From Glandiceps talaboti (Eukaryota > Hemichordata > Enteropneusta > Spengelidae), in the NCBI RefSeq assembly GCF_964340395.1, contig NC_135560.1:23721675-23759174 (forward strand): 37,500 nucleotides of DNA, given 5' to 3'. Shown here piece by piece: positions 1 to 8,348 of this stretch. Both the position numbers and the translations under genes were made by a program. The first letter of the stretch is position 1. Every line of letters starts with the position of its first letter. Under the pieces are notes generated by a model that was not told where the DNA came from, did no database searches, and was given only the letters and a program-made list of their open reading frames with translations.

Positions 1-140
1 AGCTATCCATAGATATGCCAGTATAAAATAAATGCATACTTACTAACTTAGCAATGGTACATCGAAACCGGGATCGAAACACTATCATAATACTAGTAAC
101 ATTATTACACAACTACACCTTCAGTGGATATAGTATGGTA

Positions 141-141
<1 letters not shown>

Positions 142-215
<74 letters not shown>

Positions 216-216
216 C
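142..216. repeat. (CAA)n microsatellite, about 25 units
   Basis: An uninterrupted CAA/ACA trinucleotide tract. In one frame it would read as polyglutamine inside a short open frame, but the flanks show no coding character or splice signals. I treat it as a plain microsatellite. Confidence 0.95.
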
Positions 217-790
217 TGTTCCGAAACAGTAACATAACATTAACAACAGAAGAAATTCTCTCAACTTCATATTCAACTTTTCAAAAATCTGCTTTATAGG
301 CCCTATAAAGGGCGAGTTGATTTTAAGAGAGGAAAAAATGTTTACCTATTTTATTATACCCCACATTCATTAAATAAAATTAACCTTTCAAAAATAATTA
401 ACTGGACTATCCAAACTAAACTAAAGATCATCAAAAACTACCGACTGCATGAGCGTTACAAGATTGCCCTTTGACCTCACGATTCGTACTTGTCATGTGA
501 TATGCCAAGCCATCCAATCAAAATTCTTGTTATTAACCCTGTTAGGCTGCGTGTGAAGAAAACGTTTCTGTTCGTGCTAGTTTTCCGTGGTCCTGTAATT
601 CAATTTCGAAGCCTTATACCACGAATTGGATTATCAGACCATCATTTGTCGAGCTACGTCATTGTGTTGCATTTTGATGGTTGACTTTGACCACGTGGAT
701 GCCTTTGAAGTATGCAAAATCTCATAATTAAGTCGTGTTGTGACGAATGAGGTGACCAAGGTAACGGGTTTGACGCTATATTCAACGAAA
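217..790. promoter_or_regulatory. upstream region and presumed 5' UTR of the first gene
   Basis: No gene or clear repeat is visible here. The stretch directly precedes the ATG at 791, so the promoter and 5' UTR of the 791-2192 gene are inferred to lie in it. No TATA box or initiator is convincing. Confidence 0.3.
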
Positions 791-1321
791 ATGGCGAGTT
801 CACCAGAAGACAGTGAAACAAAAGTGAACAACGACGACCATGTTGACACTCTGGACACTCCAGACAGTTCCGTTGACCAGAAACAAGAAAATGGCAGTAA
901 TTCAGCTTCGTCGGCTGATGGTAATGATATTCAAGAAAAAGATGACGATGGCAGTTCAAAAGATCCGAATCCAGATGAAGTATGTCGACAACTTGAAAAC
1001 ATGGATTTAACAGAGGAAGAAACCGAAGAACTCTTGCAAGATGCCTTAGAATTAAATAAAAAGTTGAAAGATGAACTGAAACGCCAAGAAAGGGCAAGAA
1101 GTGCGAGGAGTGGTAGATCTCGAACTCGAAGTACACCAGACGAAGCACGACCAGGTAGTGGTCGATATGGGGTCTTACCTCCTATCAAGAAAGGAAGCGT
1201 TACTGCCGATCAAAGTAAACTATATGGTTCAAAATTGACACCGTCAAAAAGTGGGAAAACTCCACAACAGAGGAAGCCAAGCTCAACATCAAAGGACAGA
1301 CCGACTGCTGCTAGTGCTGGG
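791..1321 (+). CDS. exon 1 of the 207-aa protein (codons 1-177)
   Basis: Reads open from the ATG at 791 to the donor at 1322-1323 and ends on a complete codon (phase 0). Without splicing, the frame runs only 22 more codons into the intron before a stop, which supports the donor. Purine-rich, hydrophilic codon content contrasts with the AT-rich flanks. Confidence 0.8.
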
Positions 1322-2192
1322 GTAAGGTTACTGAAAAGACGAAATCTTAACTTTACCAAAAGTGCATGTTTACAAAATTTTATCGTTTAGGGTTTGTCCA
1401 AAGAGAAACCCTTCATTGTCCACAACCACAATCCACATGACATGATGGAAGTATCTCTCCCATGATGACATCAATGAAAATATTTTACTCTAGACAAAAA
1501 TCAATAAATTTTGTAATTGTACAGTACTGTCAATGACTTAGTAGAATATTGCCATGATGGTTACACAATACTAGCTTTTAAAAAATATAAATGTGTTGTA
1601 GTGCATGGAGGTGGAGGGTTGTCCTGTCTTCATGGTATAGTAGGACGAGGCTTGGTAGTCAAATAGTGCATCATAGCAATGTGCCAGTTGTTCACACTCA
1701 AAAACGAAAACAAATGAATGAATGAATGAATGAACAATTGCTTAAAATTAGTGAAACCCCAGGAAACCATAATACTTCATTTGTCACCTAGTGACCAGTT
1801 CCTTTGTTGTGTGTGTTGTTATGGAAATTAATTTGTTATGTGTAGAAGTGTGGTGTAATGGTAACTTAGCAACAGTACACATAGTGCAAGTGAATATTGA
1901 GCTCCTAATATTTCTTGGTGTCTTGTTCAGTGTCTGACCAGTAAGAAGGTATGTTTCAATGCAAATCTGCACAACAATGGTATGACATTCCTGTGTCCAA
2001 TTTACACAGTCACCATTTTCAAACCAAGCAGGAAGTTATTCAAATATTTGCAATACTATTTTTTTTCAACATTTCTTGTCAATAATTGTTCAATTTCAGA
2101 GTCTACGGCAGTCCTCAGGCAAGGATGACAGAGGTTCAGCAAGAAAAGAGAAAGGAAAACCAGAATGGAATGACAGATTTTCATACGCATAA
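791..2192 (+). CDS. uncharacterised acidic/basic two-exon protein, 207 aa
   Basis: Two exons, 791-1321 and 2100-2192, join in phase 0 across a GT-AG intron (donor GGG|GTAAGG, acceptor after caatttcag) and give 207 residues. I do not recognise the family. Residues 1-62 are acidic and rich in Ser, Asp and Asn, probably disordered. Residues about 63-100 form a predicted charged helix (LTEEETEELLQDALELNKKL). The rest is basic and rich in Ser, Arg and Lys, and the C-terminus ends KPEWNDRFSYA. No signal peptide or membrane segment is visible. The ATG at 791 was preferred over the in-frame ATG at 740 because its context, gaaaATGG, is a good Kozak match and the 17 extra residues look like 5' UTR. A short soluble protein with a coiled segment and basic tail could be cytoskeletal, ciliary or a scaffold, but that is a guess. 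Confidence 0.75.
1322..2099 (+). other. intron of the first gene
   Basis: A GT-AG intron of 778 bp. It contains a short (GAAT)n tract near 1714-1733 and a T-rich stretch before the acceptor (2058-2099). Nothing else stands out. Confidence 0.7.
2100..2192 (+). CDS. exon 2 of the 207-aa protein (codons 178-207 and stop)
   Basis: Begins after the acceptor AG at 2098-2099, which is preceded by a T-rich tract. It encodes 30 residues, starting SLRQSSGKDDRG and ending PEWNDRFSYA, with TAA at 2190-2192. Phase 0 matches exon 1, and the basic, Ser-rich composition continues that of exon 1. Confidence 0.75.
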   Translation, partial: SLRQSSGKDDRGSARKEKGKPEWNDRFSYA

Positions 2193-2509
2193 ATTTTGAT
2201 GATATCTGTGTATATAGGAATTACATTGTGTCAACACGGAAGATCTTGGCTATGTATGTACAGTTGTATAAAATGGGGCAAGCATATACATGTACACATA
2301 TAACATAGGCTATTATATAGCAATCTTGTGATATACAGTATCTGTGTACTCTGAAATGGGAGAGACATGCATGTAAATATCAGTAGTATTTACTAGAACA
2401 AAGAAATATCGCCTACAAGTGTCTGTGTTGAAATATATGTTGTCACAACTTTCTGTGGCTAACAAGTATACCCTACAGTTCATCTTCCAATGTTTTTGTC
2501 TAACATGGT

Positions 2510-2515
2510 AATAAA
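2510..2515 (+). terminator. candidate poly(A) signal AATAAA
   Basis: A canonical AATAAA 318 bp past the stop of the first gene, followed by a T-rich stretch (about 2528-2548). It is the first good signal after the stop. Confidence 0.5.
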
Positions 2516-2839
2516 ATATCATGAACCTTCTTTTATTTAGATTTTCTGAAGTAGTGAACTTGAACTGTGCCTCAGTTCTATATTTATGTACATTTTTACT
2601 GTGACATTGCTGACAGCTTGTGTGTTGTAGATTTACATGTAGTCTTCTTGAGACTAAATCTTGATACTACTTGTTTGATTTTGATGATGGCCGTCCATAA
2701 CATAAACTGTATTTACTGGTAGCATAACAGTGTCTACAGGATTGTCACACTACTTAAAACATTCATATACATTATACCAAATAAAATTAATTGTGAGCAT
2801 CTCAGTCTCTTGTTTGTTTGTTTTATGTATTTATGTACA
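2516..2839. other. intergenic, no feature seen
   Basis: AT-rich sequence between the likely 3' end of the first gene and the LINE fragment. No gene or repeat could be supported. Confidence 0.5.
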
Positions 2840-3230
2840 CTTCAGGATTGAATTTAAGATCCTTCTCCTGACTTACAAAGCTCAAAACAATAAAGCCCCA
2901 GGATATATCTCAGAATTGATCGAGGAATATAAACCACAACGCTCCCTTCGATCAGCTAAAAAAAGCATGTTAGTCCAGCGTACATTTAACAACAAAACCT
3001 ATGGCGGTCGCGCCTTTACAATCTGTGCTCCAAAGCTTTGGAATGACCTACCACAGGATATGCCAGTCCACAAGCCTGGAAATCTTCAAAAAACGACTGA
3101 AACATCACATGTTTATGTGAGCATTCTGTGCAAATTGAACACCATCTAGCGCCTTTGAACAATTTGATTTTTTTGGAATTTGGTGCTATATAAATTTTTC
3201 ATGATGATGATGATGATGATGATGATGATT
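2840..3230 (+). mobile_element. 3' end of a dead CR1/L2-like non-LTR retrotransposon (LINE)
   Basis: The translation shows the C-terminal tail typical of CR1/L2/Rex-type reverse transcriptase ORFs: FKILLLTYKA, N-K-A-P-GYIS, LRSAKK, TYGGRAF and PKLWNDLP. After the stop comes a short 3' UTR with the family-typical GGTGCTATATAAA block and a (GAT)n tail at about 3201-3229. Near 3075 the conserved reading moves to another frame, so the fragment carries a frameshift as well as a 5' truncation. It has no catalytic part and cannot move on its own. Confidence 0.85.
3201..3229 (+). repeat. (GAT)n tail of the LINE fragment
   Basis: About nine ATG/GAT units directly after the LINE 3' UTR. CR1/L2-type elements often end in a short microsatellite used in target-primed reverse transcription. 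Confidence 0.85.
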
Positions 3231-3844
3231 CTCACCTGCATTCTTTAAATAATTTTACTACGTTCACAGTGACTTAGCCCAATGATCATTGAATCAAACT
3301 TGACAAACATAGGAACTATACATTGTGTTATCCCATCTTTTGACTAACTGGCATCTATTGGTGCAACAGAGACAAGTTACAGTCAGGTTTTCTTAGTAAA
3401 CATGACTGACTCTACAGTGGGATCACTTGGCAACACGCTACACTATTGGCTGGATCAAAATGTTTGTCCAAACCTAAATCCCATCTGACCAGCACAAACT
3501 TTATCTAAAATGTATAACCCTTATTGATAATTTTTTTCATAGGTTGTACAGTGGGTGATACATTTCCAATGAGTAAACAATGTAAATAGACCCACCAGAT
3601 TATCATGAAATCTGACTAAATACTATGTGTTCTATCACAGTATTTGGTAACATCGGCCTCAACAGTAGGGACCTGTTATTTACTGGGGAGTATAACCGGT
3701 ATGTGTTCTATGCTGTGCATGGAGAGAATTTGAGTGTCTTGTTATGTTCTGATAATAAGGTTTGACGTCAACAAGATGTCACTCTTGAGACCGTCTGACG
3801 TGTTTGTATTTCTTTGGTACATGGTAGTGCAGGGTGTGTGTTAC
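3231..3844. other. intergenic, no feature seen
   Basis: AT-rich sequence between the LINE fragment and the DNA-element copy. No open frame, repeat or RNA gene could be supported. Confidence 0.5.
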
Positions 3845-4196
3845 AAACTGTGAAAAAAGTGGTGAGTGAAGTGAGCCAAGGAAAGACTTCAGACAAAGAC
3901 AAAATTAGGTAACAGCCATACAGCTGATACAAAAACAATAGTGGGTGCCTTTGGTGTAGGTTAACTCAATGCTTTTATCAGTGTGTTTATATCTGTGGAA
4001 GTTATAACGTAATACTAACAGTCAGACTCATTGTTATAATGTGTTCTATCAGTAGACAGAGTCATGAGATCTAGGGCTCCAGTGGTGTTTATGCTTTGAT
4101 AAGTTACTGGCATGAATTACAATGTATGTCTTTGCATGGAACTTGTCTCACTCGTGTTTACAACAATCAAGCAAGTGCACTGGTGTTTTTTCTGTG
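3845..4196 (+). mobile_element. non-autonomous DNA-element-like repeat, copy 1
   Basis: This stretch matches 34803-35180 on the opposite strand over nearly its whole length, with scattered differences and small indels. Shared blocks include AAGGAAAGACTTC, ATCTGTGGAAGTTATAA and GTTACTG. The ends are loosely inverted: ctgtgaaaaaa on the left and ggtgttttttct on the right. No coding capacity is visible. A MITE-like element is the best reading. A dispersed repeat with chance terminal similarity is the alternative. Confidence 0.65.
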
Positions 4197-4246
4197 GGTG
4201 GTACTTAGGGTTGTGTGTCGTGTATATGTATCCCTTCTGAAAACAG

Positions 4247-4363
4247 GAATCTGAAAGTCCAAGGAGACCTAATCTGGATGCCAATGATCTGAAAGATTCG
4301 ATGAAGGAAAGCACTAAACTAAACGAGACCTTGATGTACAATACACTCATAGTATATATATAA
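4247..4363 (+). CDS. candidate hidden terminal exon (38 aa)
   Basis: Follows an AG at 4245-4246 and reads 38 codons to TAA at 4361-4363. The first 32 residues have protein-like charged composition (ESESPRRPNLDANDLKDSMK and on), unlike the AT-rich noise around it. Its phase 0 start would fit the donor at 1321, so it could be an alternative last exon of the first gene. It could also belong to an unrelated gene or be chance. The pyrimidine tract is weak and no canonical AATAAA follows closely. Confidence 0.3.
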   Translation, partial: ESESPRRPNLDANDLKDSMKESTKLNETLMYNTLIVYI

Positions 4364-6450
4364 AACATGATACATAAGGTGATGTATAGTTTATTTGCCC
4401 ATACACACCACACACAGTTTACAATAGTCTCCGGCTATGCAGAGTTTTTAATACAATTAGTGGTAACCAAAACAGCCTAATATTATACATTGTTTACAGT
4501 CAAACCAATCTCTCATACACAAACTCTTTACAAACGTTTCGTTTGAGTTTTCAAGTATAAAACCCTACATGAAATGTACAGATTAATGGTTCAGTGACTT
4601 ATGCAGTATATACATGTATCATATAACAGGTAAATTCTAACTATCTCAGTGTATACAGGAATTCTAACTACACTATCTCCAATTCTAAACTAAAGTACAG
4701 AGCTGAGTTTATCTTTCATCAAATTTCATTATACTTAGGGCAACTCTTTAATCTTTCTTTCACCTAGGTGAACAAAAGTGAGGCTGATTTCATCTAGCTG
4801 TGTTTCTTTTGATTCGAAAACCACAAAAATGCATTTTCACCAATCCTGCAACATGCAACCTCTCTGAAATAGCGTCATAAACATTCTCACATCTTGCTTA
4901 GAAGAGCTGTTTTACAATGCAGTGAGGCATCGTGGGTAAGTAAACAATAATAGGAGCTTCATACCTCTGGAACATTTGCACTCAACTAAGAGACCCCCAT
5001 CATTGTTCACTGATGCTTAGTCTCAGTCTATAGTACATCTCTTCCAAGTCAGATTTGATAATATTTTGAAGTCTATTTTGGCGAGGTTGTGTCCTTAGGG
5101 TTTGCGAAAATAATTTTCTTGGGCTGCTTGGAGACAGCAAGCTAGCCCTACCTTTGTTCCCACTGAGCTGTAACAAGTGTATCTTGCCATCTCACAAATG
5201 ATATAAATTAGAGTTTAGAAGCATTTAGCCGACTACAAGTTAATTTCCATTGGCAGTAATTCACATGTTGCTTTTCTTGAAGGCAACAAAAAGTGACAAA
5301 ATTCAAAACTGCTAGTCAATTACCCAACTCGAGAGTAAGAATAGTTGCTTATGAGTAACTCAAGTCATTCCTTCAGTTCATTTTCATGTTCTTTGATACC
5401 TGCTAGCAGCTGACAACTAGAACTCATAAGATCTTTGCAAAGTCAATATAACATCATGAAGGACTGATTAGTGAGTTGGAAAGCAATGTTCCTAAATTTA
5501 ATATTCCATCAAATGTTTTTATTTTTTGTTCACCAGGCCCTCTGTCATATGTAATGATGCTGTTATAATGATATAGATTTTTGACTGAGTAATTATTGAT
5601 GTTTTTGTCGATAACCAAATCATATAATATACTTTTGTGACTGTGTCATACTTGAAGTGTCTGTCGATAACCAAACCATGTATTGTACTATTATTTTTAT
5701 GACTGAGTCTTGATTGAAGTCCAAGCTACTAAAGCATATCTCTAACTCAACTGAATAGAGTAGCATAAATGGCCTCAAAATAATCACATGTAAATACTTT
5801 GTTAAATTTCTCTTCTTTGAATGTCTTATAATAACCTTTTGCAAGAACTCACTACAAGGTATGGTATATTAGTTCTAAGCAGGATTTACACTTCGTCATA
5901 AAACAGAAGAGGGCTCCCTTTATGATTTTCTACGAACAAAATCTACAAAATAGTGCACATTTGTTATGCAAATCATACACAGCCTATATATAAAACGTTT
6001 TCACTAGCTGCTCAAACACTAACTCTTAAAAACTTTCATATTAAATTTGCATATGCTATGATTTGTTCACGCATAATTTCCTTTCACTATCTCTGCAGTC
6101 TTTATTGGGTAAAGAAAGGGCATGGTTTCTGTTTATATTGAGCAGAGATGTATTTTGTTGTCCAAAATGTCTGAGATTTATTTGGGTAGGTGTGTCCTAC
6201 TCATAAGAAATTGAATATAAGAATCCCTGCAAATGTTTCATTGTTGTCTCAACTTCATATTATCTCTTGTGTTATGGAGTATCAATTTTAACTAGTCTAA
6301 TACATCCATGTCACCCAATATTGTTTTTTTGTTACTTAGTTATGGTTACAAGTATAACTTTAAACTAGATTACCTAGAATTGCAATTTTTCCATTTCACA
6401 TTCTACGGTAAATTCAAAAATTCTGTCTGGGTTTCTCTTCTCAGCAAGAC
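4364..6450. other. intergenic, mostly featureless
   Basis: AT-rich intergenic sequence between two convergent genes. Apart from a short diverged tandem duplication at about 5605-5722, I see no gene, RNA or element that can be supported. Confidence 0.5.
5605..5722. repeat. two-unit diverged tandem duplication
   Basis: The phrase gtcgataaccaaa(t/c)cat occurs near 5608 and again near 5663. Each copy is followed by a related tgactg(t/a)gtc...ttgaagt stretch. Confidence 0.6.
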
Positions 6451-6905
6451 TTAAAGGGCAACACCACAACAGGAAATAAAGGTATTTTCATAAACTTTGG
6501 GTTTTGGAGATTCATTTCATGATTTCATATCATGTAAATTTTGTGGGGTTGCCAAGAAACACCAAATTGAAACTGTAGTTCACCTCTATTGTTTTCACAC
6601 TGTTGCATCATGGGACTTAGCAGACATTCATATTTATTAGATGTACACTGAATGAATATTCATGACTCCAACGATTTTTATTACCTTTAGATAAATAATC
6701 ATGAATATTCAGTGTTCATCTAATATATATACGTGTATGTGTCTGCTGATACCCATGATGCAACACTGGACCACTACAACAAGTTTCAATATAGTGTTTC
6801 TTGTCAATTGTATGGAATTGATGTGATGTTTAATCATGAAATAACTCATTAAAATTCAAAGTTTATGAAAATAAATCTATATCCTGGAGTTGTGTTTACC
6901 TTTAA
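6451..6905. mobile_element. long foldback MITE with TTAA ends
   Basis: The left arm (6451 to about 6668) and right arm (about 6700-6905) are inverted copies of each other over about 200 bp each. Matching blocks include ttttcataaactttg with caaagtttatgaaaa, tgttgcatcatggg with cccatgatgcaaca, and gaatattcatga with tcatgaatattc. Both ends read TTAAAGG inward, so TTAA may be the target duplication, as in piggyBac-type elements. TA is also possible. There is no ORF. It lies 130 bp beyond the SLC25A46 stop. Confidence 0.85.
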
Positions 6906-6906
6906 T
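6901..6906 (-). terminator. candidate poly(A) signal ATTAAA for SLC25A46
   Basis: TTTAAT on the plus strand is ATTAAA on the minus strand, 129 bp past the SLC25A46 stop and spanning the edge of the foldback element. Further candidates inside the element are ATTAAA at 6829-6834 and AATAAA at 6677-6682. Confidence 0.35.
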
Positions 6907-7034
6907 ACAATTGGCATTTACAGTTTTTGATTTTGGACAATTTCCACCACCATTTCTGTACGACAGTTCCTGAACTCTGTGTTGCACTATTTGTACTTTA
7001 CAGTGTTAGAAGGCACAAAACACTGTCACTGTCC

Positions 7035-7637
7035 TCAAACCTTTCTCTTATGACCAAAGTCTTCAGAGATTCGAATAAAGATGCTTTTGGTCAGTTTAAG
7101 AATAGCGAGATGAAGAGCATATTGCAAAACTAAGGCACCAAAGCCTTTGAAGAAACCCATTCTGCCTTCAAGACTACGAATACTATCAAAGGTATCCTGC
7201 AAGCCTTCATACTGTGTATCAATAGGTACTACTTCAGTACCAAAGTCTGTGTTGTCTATAATTGTCCTTGTTCCCTGTATATGTAACCTGTGCAATGCAG
7301 TTTCCAGTGGATATAAAACAACATCAGCAGCAAGATGCCCCATAAAACTGGCAATAAGCTGTGGGTAATATGCCTCTACCATGGATTTGGGTGGCGGTGG
7401 TTCATCAGCTTTTACAGCAGCTATGCTTTGCTTGTATTTATAATTCAATACTACCAATACTATTTGTTGTACAATGGAAGACAAAACATAATGAAGCAAT
7501 CCATGTAGGACTGTGGGTACAACTAGAGTCCACATTGGTAGTAAACGTCGTGTTTGTGGCATTCCCCAACCAAGGAGACGAGAAAAACCTTCTTTTATGC
7601 AATCCAGAACGCCAGGCTTTTCACTAGCTATATCACT
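7035..7637 (-). CDS. SLC25A46: SLC25A46 exon 5 (codons 184-383 and stop)
   Basis: Starts after the minus-strand acceptor cacatcag (AG at 7639-7638) with [18 protein letters not shown] and ends at the stop 7037-7035. It carries the last carrier repeats, including [13 protein letters not shown], a degenerate version of the Px[DE]xx[KR] carrier signature. Residues 207-230 or so and the [11 protein letters not shown] region are membrane segments by composition. Confidence 0.93.
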   Translation of the reverse strand, partial: SDIASEKPGVLDCIKEGFSRLLGWGMPQTRRLLPMWTLVVPTVLHGLLHYVLSSIVQQIVLVVLNYKYKQSIAAVKADEPPPPKSMVEAYYPQLIASFMGHLAADVVLYPLETALHRLHIQGTRTIIDNTDFGTEVVPIDTQYEGLQDTFDSIRSLEGRMGFFKGFGALVLQYALHLAILKLTKSIFIRISEDFGHKRKV

Positions 7638-8266
7638 CTGATGTGCAAAAAAGACAAAAAATAAAAGATGTTATATATATATATTATTATATCATAATTT
7701 CAAACTATTCTGTGATTGGTTCTACTCAGTCATGTGATGTACATGAGGTCACCACTGATCTGGGTTCATAAATTCTTGGTACCTGTAATAACATTTTAAC
7801 TCGTGGTAGAGGGTCAAAATAGAACAAGAAGGTTGAGTTATTCTCAGTACCTGTAATAGCATTTTCTCATGCTAGAGGGTCAAAATAGAACAAGAAGGTT
7901 GACTTATACAGTAATGTGCATGTAGAATGTAGAGTGGAAGTCATGGGGTCAATCAAGAAAGTGTACGATTGTCATTTTTTTATGTGCCTAGGGAGTAAAA
8001 TTCTATATCACGAACAAAGAATTTTAGTCCTTTCAAATTTTGAATTACTTTCTTGGAGTACTTTGTAGTACATTACACCAAAAGATGAGAATTGGATGAC
8101 TCACTAGGAAAACATTACTTGTCAGGTCAGAGGTGAAAGGTTAACCATCAATTGAGACTCAGTATACAAATCATGTTGACATTCCCTAATGCAACACCTT
8201 CAGTCCCCCCCCCCCATCACACACATACACGCACGCACGCACGCATGCATGCACGCATGCATGCAT

Positions 8267-8348
<82 letters not shown>

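Noticed and set aside
54-299. Open frame with a polyglutamine run
   Set aside because: It exists only because of the CAA microsatellite. The flanks lack codon bias, splice signals or a recognisable domain.
1322-1390. Readthrough of exon 1 giving a 216-aa protein with an RRNLNF word
   Set aside because: A good donor (GGG|GTAAGG) and a matching second exon explain the gene better. The resemblance of RRNLNF to CFAP97-type proteins is short and intronic.
5908-5920. gagggctcccttt as the reverse complement of a word at 11503-11515
   Set aside because: Thirteen matching bases with no extended similarity around them. It may be chance or a very decayed repeat.
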